Below are positions 34,403 to 43,091 of a stretch of 64,000 nucleotides of DNA, one piece after another. The position numbers were made by a program, and so were the translations under genes. Numbering within the stretch: the stretch's first letter is position 1; each line of letters opens with the position of its first letter. The notes under the pieces were generated by a model. It made no database searches. It worked only from the letters and a program-made list of their open reading frames with translations, and had not been told where the DNA came from. Source of the DNA: Alcanivorax hongdengensis A-11-3 (lineage in GTDB: Bacteria; Pseudomonadota; Gammaproteobacteria; Pseudomonadales; Alcanivoracaceae); NCBI RefSeq assembly GCF_000300995.1, contig NZ_AMRJ01000004.1:121073-185072 (forward strand), read 5' to 3'.

Positions 34403-36352
34403 ATGAGCTTTGAAAAAATCCTGATTGCCAACCGTGGGGAAATTGCCTGCCGGGTGATCGCCACCGCCAGGTCCCTGGGCTACCGGACCGTGGCGGTCTA
34501 TTCCGAAGCCGACGCCGGGGCCCGCCATGCCCAGCTGGCCGACGAGGCCGTGTGTATTGGCCCGGCACTGGCCAGTGCCTCCTATCTGAATGTAGAGGTA
34601 CTGCTCAATGCCTGCCGGCAGACCGGTGCTGATGCGGTGCATCCCGGCTACGGCTTTCTGTCGGAGAATGCCGGCTTTGCCCGCGCCTGCAAGGATGCCG
34701 GCATCACCTTTATCGGCCCGGACGAAGAAGCCATCCACCTGATGGGCTCCAAACGGTTGTCCAAGATCGCCATGATCGAGGCCGGCGTGCCCTGCATTCC
34801 CGGCTATGAAGGCGAAGATCAGAGCGATGACACCCTGCTCAAGGAAGCCGAGCGCATCGGCCTGCCCCTGATGATCAAGGCCAGCGCCGGCGGCGGCGGC
34901 CGTGGCATGCGCGTCGTCACCGATGCCAGCGAAATACCGGCCCAACTGAAAAGTGCCCGTCAGGAGGCGAAAAGCGCCTTCGGCAGTGACGAGCTGATTC
35001 TGGAACGCGCCGTGATGCAGCCACGACATGTGGAGATCCAGGTATTCGGCGACCGCCACGGCAATGTGATCCACCTGGGTGAGCGGGATTGCTCGGTGCA
35101 GCGCCGTCACCAGAAGGTGGTGGAAGAGGCCCCGTCGCCGGCGGTGGACGACGCCCTGCGCGCGCGCATGGGCGAAGCCGCCGTCAATGCGGCCAAAGCC
35201 TGCCATTATGTGGGCGCCGGCACAGTGGAGTTTCTGCTCGCGCCCGAGGGCGACTTCTTCTTTCTGGAAATGAACACCCGCCTGCAGGTGGAGCACCCGG
35301 TCACCGAGCTGGTCACCGGCCAGGATCTGGTCGCCTGGCAAATCAAGGTGGCACGAGGCGAAACCCTGCCGCTGAGCCAGGAACAGGTGCAACTGCGCGG
35401 GCACGCCATGGAGGTGCGCCTCTATGCGGAAGATCCGGCCCAGAACTACATGCCGCAAACCGGGCCGGTGCTGAAATGGCAACCCGCCGAAGGCGACGGC
35501 GTGCGCGTTGATCATGGCCTGGCACAGGGTTACCCGGTGGGTAGCCATTACGACCCCATGCTGGCCAAGATCATCGCCTTCGGCGACAGCCGCGAGGATG
35601 CCCGCCGGCGGCTGATTCGCGCGGTGGAGGACACCGTGCTGATGGGTGTCAACGACAACCGGGCCTTTCTGGCTGCCATCCTGCGCCACCCGGTCTTCGC
35701 GGCCGGACAGGCCACCACCGCGTTCATCGGCAGTGATTTTGCCGATGACGCCAGCCTGCAGGGGCACGGCCCGGCACCCGCTCTTTGGGCCCTGGCGGCC
35801 ATGCTGCATTCGCGCAGCCAGACGCCCGCCGACAACCTGCGCGGCTGGCATTCCAGCAGCGTCGGTGCCCAGCCGGTGACACTGCGCAGCGGCGAACACA
35901 GCCACACCCTCTACCTCACCTTCCAGGGCCATGAAGCCCGCATCAGCATGGCTGACCAGCACATTCAGGTCGCCCTGGACGGGGACGGACAGGCCATCGT
36001 CGATGGCGTGCGACTGTCCTATAACCTGGTGCAAGACGGTAACGGTTACTGGCTGCAATGCCGCGGGCAGACCGCCTGCTTTGAAGACATCACTCACCTG
36101 GCCGCCGGCGCCAGCGACCAGGCCGGTTCCGGCCAGATTCGGGCGCCCATGGATGGCGCGGTGATTGAGGTCTGCGCCCGTGCCGGCGAATCGGTCAAAC
36201 GGGGCCAGGTGCTGGTCATTATGGAAGCCATGAAAATGGAGCACAGCCTCAAGGCCGACTGTGACGGGCAGGTGGAAAGCCTTGAACTGGCCGTTGGCGA
36301 TCAGGTGAAACGCCAGCAGGTGCTGGTCACCCTGAGTCCAGACGAGGCGTAA
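34403..36352 (+). CDS. atuF: Geranyl-CoA carboxylase alpha subunit (biotin carboxylase + BCCP)
   Basis: 649 residues. The biotin carboxylase starts FEKILIANRGEIACRVIATARSLG, with ATP-grasp motif KASAGGGGRGMR, ERDCSVQRRHQKVVEEAPSPA and EMNTRLQVEHPVTE. The C-terminal biotinyl domain has EAMKMEHS with the biotinylated Lys at residue 611. A middle region of about 120 residues links them, as in MCC/GCC alpha subunits. With AtuC it fixes HCO3- on geranyl-CoA. AAGGGAAC precedes the ATG. Assigned to AtuF rather than LiuD by position after atuE. Confidence 0.9.
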   Translation: MSFEKILIANRGEIACRVIATARSLGYRTVAVYSEADAGARHAQLADEAVCIGPALASASYLNVEVLLNACRQTGADAVHPGYGFLSENAGFARACKDAGITFIGPDEEAIHLMGSKRLSKIAMIEAGVPCIPGYEGEDQSDDTLLKEAERIGLPLMIKASAGGGGRGMRVVTDASEIPAQLKSARQEAKSAFGSDELILERAVMQPRHVEIQVFGDRHGNVIHLGERDCSVQRRHQKVVEEAPSPAVDDALRARMGEAAVNAAKACHYVGAGTVEFLLAPEGDFFFLEMNTRLQVEHPVTELVTGQDLVAWQIKVARGETLPLSQEQVQLRGHAMEVRLYAEDPAQNYMPQTGPVLKWQPAEGDGVRVDHGLAQGYPVGSHYDPMLAKIIAFGDSREDARRRLIRAVEDTVLMGVNDNRAFLAAILRHPVFAAGQATTAFIGSDFADDASLQGHGPAPALWALAAMLHSRSQTPADNLRGWHSSSVGAQPVTLRSGEHSHTLYLTFQGHEARISMADQHIQVALDGDGQAIVDGVRLSYNLVQDGNGYWLQCRGQTACFEDITHLAAGASDQAGSGQIRAPMDGAVIEVCARAGESVKRGQVLVIMEAMKMEHSLKADCDGQVESLELAVGDQVKRQQVLVTLSPDEA

Positions 36353-36652
36353 TCCGGGGTCAGTGACAATTTCTGAACGGAGAGGGACACTCCGCTGTGA
36401 TGCAATATGCCGGGCATATCGGGCCAATCATGGATGCGCCGGCCCGCCCGGCACACCGCCCGGGGGCACGGCGCTTGCCCTGCCCTGGTGCTGCGGTTAA
36501 GGTAAGCGCCCGCTTGCCAACACTGGGTTCCCGGCGAGGGGTTTCCGGTTAATTCGATACCGTTTGCGGCCCGTTGGGCACACGCGAGTATCCGGTTATG
36601 CCGAAACACTGCTATCCCCGGGCCTTCCAAGAACACAGACAATGGAGATCCT
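36353..36652. other. Gene-free spacer between atuF and the acyl-CoA synthetase
   Basis: 300 bp. Contains weak hairpins (CGGAG-AGGGACA-CTCCG near 36379) and no convincing terminator or promoter; TTGGGC-N16-TTATGC near 36574-36601 is a poor candidate. The plus-strand frame overlapping the start of the next gene is not real. Confidence 0.5.
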
Positions 36653-38482
36653 ATGAGCAACGCCGACATCATCACGTTGCCCAAGATTCTGTCCAAGGTT
36701 CCCGAGCTGATCACCAACCTTCCCGGCCTGGTGAAGGGCTCGCGGATGGCCAAGATCACCGACGCCAACAAACCCCTGGGCCTGGGCGTGGCCATCGAAC
36801 GTGCCACCAGCATGAACCCCAACGGCGCCGCCGTGATCTACCAGGACACCGAACTGACCTACAAGCAGTTCAATGCCTGGGCCAACCGCATCGCCGACTA
36901 CCTGGCGTCCATCGGCCTGAAAAAAGGCGACACCGTTGCGGTCAATATCGAAAACCGCCCGGAACTGCTGGCCACCGTGGTCGGCTGCGCCAAGATCGGT
37001 GTTTGTGCGGCCCTGATCAACACCTCCCAGCGTGGCAAGGTACTGATCCATTCCTTCAATCTGGTGAAACCCAGAGCGGCCATCATCGGCGCCGAGCTGG
37101 TGGACGCGGTGGAAGAAATCCGTGACCAGCTGGACCTGAAGGACAATTTCTTCTTCTTCGCCGACCAGGACACTCTGGAAAACCCGGGCGAAGCGCCACA
37201 GGGCTACAAGAACCTGGCCACGGAAATCCGTGACTGCTCCAGTGAGAACCCGGCCTCCAGCAAGCAAACCTTTCTGCGTGATCCGCTGTTCTACATCTAT
37301 ACCTCCGGCACCACCGGCCTGCCCAAAGCCGTGGTTTTCAACCACGGGCGCTGGGAAAAGGCCTTCGGCGGCTTCGGCTTCTCCGCGGTACGCCTGAGCA
37401 AGGATGATCGTCTCTACACCACCCTGCCGTTCTACCATGCCACCGGCATGGTGATTTGCTGGGCCTCGGTGATCGCCAGCGCCGGCAGCCTGGTGATTGC
37501 CCGCAAGTTCTCTGCCAGCGGCTTCTGGGATGATATCCGTCGCCACAACTGCACCGCCTTTGGCTATGTGGGCGAGCTGTGCCGCTATCTGCACGAACAG
37601 CCGGAAAAGCCCAACGATCAGGACAACAAGGTCCACACCATCGTCGGCAACGGCCTGCGCCCGAGCATCTGGAAAGACTTCAAGCAACGCTTCGGCATTG
37701 AGCGGGTGGTCGAGCTGTATGCCTCCTCGGAAGGTAACGTGGCCTTCACCAACGTGTTCAACTTCGATAACACCGTGGGCTTCTCGCCGGTGAGCTACGC
37801 CATCGTCAAATACGACAAGGAGCGTGACGAGCCGATCCGGGACAGCAAGGGCCACATGATCAAGGTCGGTAAGGGCGAATCCGGCCTGATGCTGGGGGAA
37901 ATCACCGACAAAACCCCCTTCGACGGCTACACCGACCCGGAAAAGACGGAAAAATCCATCTTCCGCAATGTCTTTAAACAGGGCGATGCCTGGTTCAACA
38001 CCGGCGACATGATGCGCGATATCGGCTTCCGCCATGCCCAGTTCGTGGACCGCCTGGGTGACACCTTCCGCTGGAAAGGCGAGAACGTTTCCACCACCGA
38101 GGTGGAACAGATTCTCGACGGCTTCGACGGTATTCAGGAATCCGTGGTCTACGGGGTCGAGATCCCCAATACCAACGGCCGTGCCGGCATGGCCCAGGTT
38201 CGCCTGAACCGGGACCACAAGGAGTTCGACTTCCAGGGGCTGTGCGCCTACCTCAAGCGCGAACTGCCGCCCTATGCCATCCCGGTATTCCTGCGTATCA
38301 ATGAGCAGGCCATGGAGACCACGGGTACCTTCAAGCACCAGAAGAACAAGCTGAAAGAGCAGAAATACGACCTCAGCCAGCAGGACAACGCGGTTTACGT
38401 GCTGCTGCCCAAGGAAAGCTGCTACCAGCAACTGGACGAAGCCACCCAGAAGAGTATCGACAGCGGCGAACACCGCTTCTGA
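36653..38482 (+). CDS. Long/very-long-chain acyl-CoA synthetase (FATP-type), AtuH-like
   Basis: 609-residue AMP-forming ligase of the fatty-acid-transport-protein branch. ATP/AMP motif YTSGTTGLPKA at 216-226, LPFYHATGM, VELYASSEGNVAFTN and FNTGDMMRDIGFRHAQFVDRLGDTFRWKGENVSTTEVEQIL, with the C-terminal GMAQVRLN and TGTFKHQK motifs. It activates a fatty or isoprenoid acid to its CoA thioester while drawing it into the cell. GGAGATCCT precedes the ATG. It follows atuABCDEF, and in P. aeruginosa the atu cluster ends with atuH, a similar synthetase; an SDR gene atuG is absent here. The substrate could be citronellic acid, but general fatty acids are possible. Confidence 0.85.
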   Translation: MSNADIITLPKILSKVPELITNLPGLVKGSRMAKITDANKPLGLGVAIERATSMNPNGAAVIYQDTELTYKQFNAWANRIADYLASIGLKKGDTVAVNIENRPELLATVVGCAKIGVCAALINTSQRGKVLIHSFNLVKPRAAIIGAELVDAVEEIRDQLDLKDNFFFFADQDTLENPGEAPQGYKNLATEIRDCSSENPASSKQTFLRDPLFYIYTSGTTGLPKAVVFNHGRWEKAFGGFGFSAVRLSKDDRLYTTLPFYHATGMVICWASVIASAGSLVIARKFSASGFWDDIRRHNCTAFGYVGELCRYLHEQPEKPNDQDNKVHTIVGNGLRPSIWKDFKQRFGIERVVELYASSEGNVAFTNVFNFDNTVGFSPVSYAIVKYDKERDEPIRDSKGHMIKVGKGESGLMLGEITDKTPFDGYTDPEKTEKSIFRNVFKQGDAWFNTGDMMRDIGFRHAQFVDRLGDTFRWKGENVSTTEVEQILDGFDGIQESVVYGVEIPNTNGRAGMAQVRLNRDHKEFDFQGLCAYLKRELPPYAIPVFLRINEQAMETTGTFKHQKNKLKEQKYDLSQQDNAVYVLLPKESCYQQLDEATQKSIDSGEHRF

Positions 38483-38555
38483 TACCCGAAAACGCGGACT
38501 CAGGGACGAGTCCGCGGCCCCACCGCCCGCCTCACTCGCTTATCCCCAACAGCAT

Positions 38556-38578
38556 TTATCCACGATTACTGTGGACAA
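38556..38578. promoter_or_regulatory. Paired DnaA-box unit A
   Basis: TTATCCACG, 5 nt (ATTAC), TGTGGACAA: two nonamers pointing at each other, each one mismatch from TTATCCACA (second as its complement). A further TTATCCCCA lies 7 nt to the left. Confidence 0.6.
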
Positions 38579-38700
38579 CCCTGTTAACCCTCCTCTAACA
38601 AACCTTTTAATTCTTTTTAAAACAATCAGTTAGTCGATAAGAGCAGTTTTTCACCAATAGACTATCCCCAGGAAAAATACGAATGGCTTGGCACTGAAGG

Positions 38701-38723
38701 TTATACACAGAATCTGTGGACAA
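38701..38723. promoter_or_regulatory. Paired DnaA-box unit B
   Basis: TTATACACA (fits TTATNCACA exactly), 5 nt (GAATC), TGTGGACAA. Arms extend to 10 bp with a 3-nt centre. Confidence 0.65.
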
Positions 38724-38970
38724 GTTTGTGAATGGTTTGAGGAAAACCCGAGCAAGACCAGTGATAGCCCCACCCTTCACACATTGGTGATTTTTTACCC
38801 TCTTTATTTTTTTATTTATTTTCAATTAGTTACATTCAACTTCAGACAAAGCGAGTGAGGAAGTCACGCCAACTCCAGCGTCTGGCAAGGAAATCACGGC
38901 CTGTGTAAAAAAATCGACGCCGAGTCAATAAAGTCCTCAAAAAAATTTACAGCAGAACGGTCGTGCCGGG

Positions 38971-38993
38971 TTTTCCACAGCTTCTGTGGATAA
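38971..38993. promoter_or_regulatory. Paired DnaA-box unit C
   Basis: TTTTCCACA, 5 nt (GCTTC), TGTGGATAA; the second nonamer is a perfect DnaA box on the minus strand. Arms extend to 10 bp with a 3-nt centre. Confidence 0.65.
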
Positions 38994-39349
38994 AGCTGTG
39001 AACAGTATGCTGATAACCCCCCATAAGCTTGCTAAAAACGGCGCTCTCAACTGACTGTCTATTTTTTAACCTGATAATATTTTTCTTTTATTTCAATGAG
39101 TTGTGTTATTTTTTCCGCACTTTTAACGTTTTTGTCATGCTCGCGCCGTGAAAAAATCCATTGACAGGCGCCTGTGCACAAAAAAAGAATTCCCGGCGTG
39201 TTTCAAGCGTTACCAGCGGTGACAGCCCGGTGTTACCGTCGCCATAAAACGCGCTGACACGGTGCAAGCCGATGCGCCGCCACGCCGACAAGCGGTACCC
39301 GCGGTTTACGCCCGGCGATCATGGCGGCAAAATGACAGACATAAAAAAA

Positions 39350-39372
39350 GCGGGTACCTGGGAGGTACCCGC
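39350..39372 (-). terminator. Terminator of the phasin gene
   Basis: Perfect 10-bp stem GCGGGTACCT / AGGTACCCGC with a 3-nt loop. On the minus strand it is followed by TTTTTTTAT. It lies about 50 bp after the phasin stop. Confidence 0.9.
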
Positions 39373-39422
39373 CGAAAGACACCACTAAGGGGTTAGCGGT
39401 GTGCGCTACAACACTCTGACCC

Positions 39423-39881
39423 TTACTTTTTGCGTGAGCGACGGGCGGCGGCTTTCTCCGCTTCCCGGGCTTCTTCTTCGTCCACGCTATCAAGCGCCTG
39501 GGTTAACTCCTGCACACGTTGCTGCAGGGCCTCCACCTCACGCTTGTTGGGAATTCCGAGACGGGAAAGCGCCTTGCCGAGACGATCGTCAAAGGCCTTT
39601 TCCATCTTTTCCATGGTTTCGCCGGTATGATGGCGAACCCGTTCCTTGAGCTCCTCCACCCGGGACTCAGTCTTGTCCTTGGTGTGACGCTCCACTTCGC
39701 GACCGGCTTCCACCAGCGCTTCAAAAAAGCCGCTGCCCTCTTCTTCCGCGCGAGCGAAAGCGCCCAGACCCGCTAACCAGATCTGGTGGGTATACTTGCG
39801 AAGGTCGCGGGAAGCACCTGTCAGCGCCCGAATGGGGCCGCCGGTGCGTCCATCTTTATGTTCCTGTTCCTGATCGGACAT
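39423..39881 (-). CDS. Phasin family protein (polyhydroxyalkanoate granule-associated)
   Basis: 152 residues. After a hydrophilic start (MSDQEQEHKDGRTGG), the phasin core reads LRKYTHQIWLAGLGAFARAEEEGSGFFEALVEAGREVERHTKDKTESRVEEL, typical of PhaI/PhaF-type phasins. A long helix/coiled coil follows (VEALQQRVQELTQALD) and the tail is basic (AAARRSRKK), as in PhaF-like proteins that bind nucleic acid. Phasins coat PHA granules; the organism may also use it with wax-ester or triacylglycerol bodies. The start at 39879-39881 begins the recognisable domain. Its terminator is at 39350-39372. Confidence 0.88.
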   Translation of the reverse strand: MSDQEQEHKDGRTGGPIRALTGASRDLRKYTHQIWLAGLGAFARAEEEGSGFFEALVEAGREVERHTKDKTESRVEELKERVRHHTGETMEKMEKAFDDRLGKALSRLGIPNKREVEALQQRVQELTQALDSVDEEEAREAEKAAARRSRKK

Positions 39882-40030
39882 AGTCCTAATACTCCCGAAG
39901 GCAATTCCACGAGCGAATGCAGCGGGAAAACAACACAAAACTCAACAGAAAGCGCAATAAGGGAAAGTATAGAGGGGGCAAGCGAAAAGCGTGTTCACAT
40001 TGTCGAACAAAAAGCCAATAAGCAAAAAAA

Positions 40031-40339
40031 TTACAGCTCATCGTCCTCGCGGTCGCGGCGATTGCCGCCAATCAGGCCCATACCCCGGGCCAGATCCCGG
40101 GCACGGTCACGAATGACCTCCCGGGAGCGGCCGGTGAGCAGGTCCACAAAGCGCTTGCGCAGGCGTTCTTCCAGCTGGTCGGCGCCCTCTTCCAGACGCC
40201 GGTCGATTTTCTTCTCGATCCGCGGGCCCAGATAAAAGCGCCCTACCAGCGCCAGGATCAGCAGCGTCAGCAACGACGACGCACCGGCGGCGGCGAACAG
40301 CAGCCAGCCCAGCGTCTGCAGATCCACCGTCAGGGTCAT
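40031..40339 (-). CDS. Single-pass membrane protein with cytoplasmic helical tail
   Basis: 102 residues. One transmembrane helix at about 8-32 (LGWLLFAAAGASSLLTLLILALV), then FYLGPRIEKKIDRRLEEGADQLEERLRKRFVDLLTGRSREVIRDRARDLARG, a charged amphipathic tail. The ATG overlaps the DUF445 stop (ATGA), so it is coupled to that gene. The order of features is shared with the protein at 42555-42875 and the two appear paralogous. Function unknown. Confidence 0.75.
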   Translation of the reverse strand: MTLTVDLQTLGWLLFAAAGASSLLTLLILALVGRFYLGPRIEKKIDRRLEEGADQLEERLRKRFVDLLTGRSREVIRDRARDLARGMGLIGGNRRDREDDEL

Positions 40340-41556
40340 GCCACACCAAACATAAAGACAAGCTGACCCAGCCCCGCCATGGCGCCCAGGAAGCCCCCCA
40401 CCACGATCAGGATCCACTCGTCTTCCTGGAAGGCCGGCCGCAGCAGGTCCTGGAACTCGTCCACGCTGAGCGCCTGCATGCGCTCGCTCATCAGACGCTC
40501 GACGATGGCGCCGCGCTCACGGTTGAAGGACGGGTCCTCGAAAGGCTCCACGGCCAGGTCCACGGCCTTTTCTTCCACCGCCTTCTTCAGGTCGGCGTAG
40601 CCGCCGGGGCCCACCGTCAGCTGGGCGGCGGTGCGAACCACACCGCCATTGAGCAACGGCTTGAGGTGGCGCTTGATCAACGCCTTGGTGCGGTCACCAC
40701 GGGGGCCATTAACCACCTGATACATGATATTGCGCAGGGTAATGACCTGCTCGGTGGACAGGCGGGCAAACGATTCCGCCACATCCTTCTGGCGTTTCAG
40801 AAACAGCCCCTGGATTCTCACCGGGCCAATCTTGACCGGATGCAGGGGACGGAAGATCAGGTTCAGCGCCAGCCAGTTGGTGGCAATACCGACGATGAAA
40901 CCGAACAGCGGCAGCACCCAGTTTTCCGGAAAGAAGATGAACACCGGCACCTGAATCAGACCAAACAGAAAACCGAAGTAGAGGCCGGAATTGGTGACAA
41001 AGCGAAATTCCGGATCACCAACTTCCCGGAACATCTGCACCATCAACTGCTTGTCTTCACTCATCTGGGTAACCACCATGTGCTTCATGTCCACGAGGCT
41101 TTCCAGATTGCGGCTGATATCATCCACCACATTGTCCATCACCGCCGGAATGGCACGGCGGGCGCGGCTGTAGACGCGCTTGCGCACCACCAGTGGCAGG
41201 TTCTCCCACAGCACGGCGTTGCGTTCGGTCATCACTTCATCGGTGTATTCTTCGATGCGGGCCTGGATGGTGCGGGTAAGGTGGGCGGCAATTTTTTCCG
41301 GCTCCATTTCGCGGAAGAACTCATCCAGGCTACCCAGTTTGGAAAGGGCCTTGTCCACCACGATGCCGGCCATTTTTTCCACCTTGGACGGGATAATGCC
41401 CTGCCAGCCGAAAAAAGGGCGAATACCGAGAAATTCCAGAGGATAAAACGTCATTTGCACGGCCATCCAGTTGGTAGTCCAGCCAACGGCACCGGCAATA
41501 AAGGGTATACTGATGTACTTCCAGACATCAGGATACGAAAGCAGAGAATCAAGCAT
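40336..41556 (-). CDS. DUF445 family membrane protein
   Basis: 406 residues. Family signatures: an N-terminal membrane region with FIAGAVGWTTNWMAVQMTFYPLEFLGI, FGWQGIIPSKVEKMAG, then a soluble helical domain. A central pair of membrane helices follows (YFGFLFGLIQVPVFIFFPENWVLPLFGFIVGIATNWLALNLIF), with the repeated GxxTNWLA motif, and a C-terminal helix (WILIVVGGFLGAMAGLGQLVFMF). DUF445 proteins are of unknown function in the inner membrane. GGGGAG is 10 nt before the ATG. First gene of a pair with the small membrane protein at 40031. Confidence 0.87.
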   Translation of the reverse strand: MLDSLLSYPDVWKYISIPFIAGAVGWTTNWMAVQMTFYPLEFLGIRPFFGWQGIIPSKVEKMAGIVVDKALSKLGSLDEFFREMEPEKIAAHLTRTIQARIEEYTDEVMTERNAVLWENLPLVVRKRVYSRARRAIPAVMDNVVDDISRNLESLVDMKHMVVTQMSEDKQLMVQMFREVGDPEFRFVTNSGLYFGFLFGLIQVPVFIFFPENWVLPLFGFIVGIATNWLALNLIFRPLHPVKIGPVRIQGLFLKRQKDVAESFARLSTEQVITLRNIMYQVVNGPRGDRTKALIKRHLKPLLNGGVVRTAAQLTVGPGGYADLKKAVEEKAVDLAVEPFEDPSFNRERGAIVERLMSERMQALSVDEFQDLLRPAFQEDEWILIVVGGFLGAMAGLGQLVFMFGVA

Positions 41557-41788
41557 TTACAACCAACTCCCCTCCAAGGGAAAACGCACTCTAGCCTCAC
41601 GGGGCAAAACAGAACAGCTCCCGAGAGCAACCACCCCAGTCAAAAAAGCCAATGTTGTGCAATTATGAAAATGCATAGTATAGGTAGAGGGGGGGCTAAA
41701 TATAAGCAACCTAACGTAATTTTTGGCAACTAAACGGCCCCACCGGGGACAAAAGCACTCACATACCAACAGGAATGTCGTCAATACC

Positions 41789-42538
41789 ATGCCGCAGACC
41801 GGGAACTTCCCTCAGCTGATTCTCCTTGGGGGGCTGGAAAATATTTTGAACCAGGCCCTCACCGGGACAGCGGCAGGCCGCGAACGCCTGGCGGCATTGC
41901 ACGGCACCGTGGTGCGCATCCGTGCAGAGCGCCCTCGCTGGGTGCTCTATGTGCTGATCTACGAAGATGGCATCGAGCTGCTCACCGAATACGAAGGCAG
42001 TGTGGACATTCGGGTGCGCGGGCCGCTGGGTGCCATGCTTGGCTGGGTATTCAGCAGTGACAATCTGGAAGATCAGGAGGCGCTTCGCGTTAATGGCGAT
42101 GAGGCTCGTGTGGCCCAGTTGGCACAGCTGCTACAGCATTTCAGCCTCTGGCCGCTGATCCGCAACTGGCTGGACGACCATGTGCGTCTCAAGGAACTGC
42201 TGGCCGTGCTGCGCCGGGAGGACCCGGTCTGGTTGGAGAAACTGGCCACGCTGCCCTCCCAGGTCGGCGAGCTGGCCGAACAGATGGCCCGCCAGCAACT
42301 GCTTCAGGAAGACATTCTGGACGAAGTGCGCGGCCTGCGAGAAGAAATGCGGCGTGCCCGCAAGCTCGACCTGTTCTTCATGCTGGTGGGCACCCTGTTG
42401 ATCCTGCTGTCGCTACTCAAGGCCATGGGCCAGTGGCAGAGCACCTGGCAGGCACTGCAGCATGACACCCTGTCGCTGGCCATGCTGAGCCTGGGGCTGG
42501 CCTGTCTGGTTGCCCGGTTGCTGCCGCGGCGCTCCTGA
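41789..42538 (+). CDS. UbiJ-like SCP2-domain protein with C-terminal membrane hairpin
   Basis: 249 residues. The N-terminal ~110 residues resemble the SCP2 lipid-binding domain of UbiJ (GLENILNQALTGTAAGRERLAALHGTVVRIRAE..., YEGSVDIRVRGPLGAML, LEDQEALRVNGDEARVAQLAQLLQ). A helical segment follows, and two hydrophobic helices near the C-terminus (LDLFFMLVGTLLILLSLLKAM and LSLAMLSLGLACLVARLL) anchor it in the membrane, which standard UbiJ lacks. UbiJ supports ubiquinone synthesis by binding lipid intermediates; whether this protein does so is unknown. The ATG at 41789 has no strong Shine-Dalgarno; an upstream frame extension is unsupported. Confidence 0.7.
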   Translation: MPQTGNFPQLILLGGLENILNQALTGTAAGRERLAALHGTVVRIRAERPRWVLYVLIYEDGIELLTEYEGSVDIRVRGPLGAMLGWVFSSDNLEDQEALRVNGDEARVAQLAQLLQHFSLWPLIRNWLDDHVRLKELLAVLRREDPVWLEKLATLPSQVGELAEQMARQQLLQEDILDEVRGLREEMRRARKLDLFFMLVGTLLILLSLLKAMGQWQSTWQALQHDTLSLAMLSLGLACLVARLLPRRS

Positions 42539-42554
42539 CCTGCCAGCGCGGGGA

Positions 42555-42875
42555 TCAATCCCGTTCGCGGCGACCGAAAATCTGGCCCAACCGTTCCCCC
42601 ACCAGCTCGGCGCTGGTGCGTGCCAGGTTGCGGCTGGCGCCCTGCAGCACCTCCCGGGACGGCAGATCCCGAACGCCTTCCACCAGCCCCCGACGTACCG
42701 CTTCCTCCACCCGCTCGGCCAGCACCGTGGCGGCCTGCTCCACCTGCGCATCCAGTTCCTTTTGCAGGCTGCCGCGCAAACGCGGCTGGAAATAGAAATG
42801 CGCCCACAGCGCCACCACCAGCAGCGTGATCACGGCACACAGTACCGCGGTCATCAGTACCCAGAATAATGTCAT
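42555..42875 (-). CDS. Small single-pass membrane protein, paralogue of 40031-40339
   Basis: 106 residues: N-terminal helix FWVLMTAVLCAVITLLVVALWAHFY, then FQPRLRGSLQKELDAQVEQAATVLAERVEEAVRRGLVEGVRDLPSREVLQGASRNLARTSAELVGERL. The layout (one helix, F-x-x-PR, amphipathic tail with SRE-V-x-AR/ASRNLAR) matches the small protein next to DUF445. GGAGACAAAC precedes the ATG. Convergent with the UbiJ-like gene, 16 bp apart. Function unknown. Confidence 0.75.
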   Translation of the reverse strand: MTLFWVLMTAVLCAVITLLVVALWAHFYFQPRLRGSLQKELDAQVEQAATVLAERVEEAVRRGLVEGVRDLPSREVLQGASRNLARTSAELVGERLGQIFGRRERD

Positions 42876-43091
42876 GTTTGTCTCCAGAACCGGTCCTGAT
42901 TTATTGCCATTGTCCCACAGTCACGGCCATGGCGTAGCCATAATGCGGATGTAACAGTAACCGGTATTGTTGTTACCAATGGTGAGAGCTCACGCCCGTT
43001 TAACGGCCAAACCGCTATAGTCATTCCACTGGGCAGGACGCCCGAGTTCAGACGGGAAGGAGCAATAATAATTATTTCCCTGGGGACGCCA

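Larger units (their letters stand above)
38483..39422. other. Gene-free, AT-rich region with three paired DnaA-box units
   Basis: 940 bp with no supported gene (open frames at 38607-38825 and 39106-39291 lack start sites and family resemblance). Contains three 23-bp units of inverted DnaA-like boxes (38556, 38701, 38971), a single box TTATCCCCA (38540-38548) and TGTGCACAA (39173-39181). It also has AT tracts at about 38800-38835 and 39060-39137. Two IHF-like sites, TTTCAA-N4-TTA at 38820-38832 and TTTCAA-N4-TTG at 39091-39103, each have one mismatch to the consensus. A 12-bp palindrome ACAGGCGCCTGT is at 39164-39175. The layout is that of a replication origin or DnaA-binding control site. Confidence 0.6.

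Noticed and set aside
33461..36427. 988-codon minus-strand open frame opposite atuE and atuF
   Set aside because: Antisense of two well supported enzymes; its length results from the GC-rich codon bias of the plus-strand genes. No family resemblance.
38607..39291. Short open frames in the gene-free region (72 and 61 codons)
   Set aside because: No ribosome sites, no known family, and they overlap the DnaA-box units and AT-rich tracts.
2151..41663. 13-mer AATGTTGTGCAAT shared by the lexA upstream region (2151) and the DUF445/UbiJ-like intergenic region (41651)
   Set aside because: Both are intergenic, but dozens of such 13-mer matches are expected by chance in 64 kb; no further symmetry or third copy.
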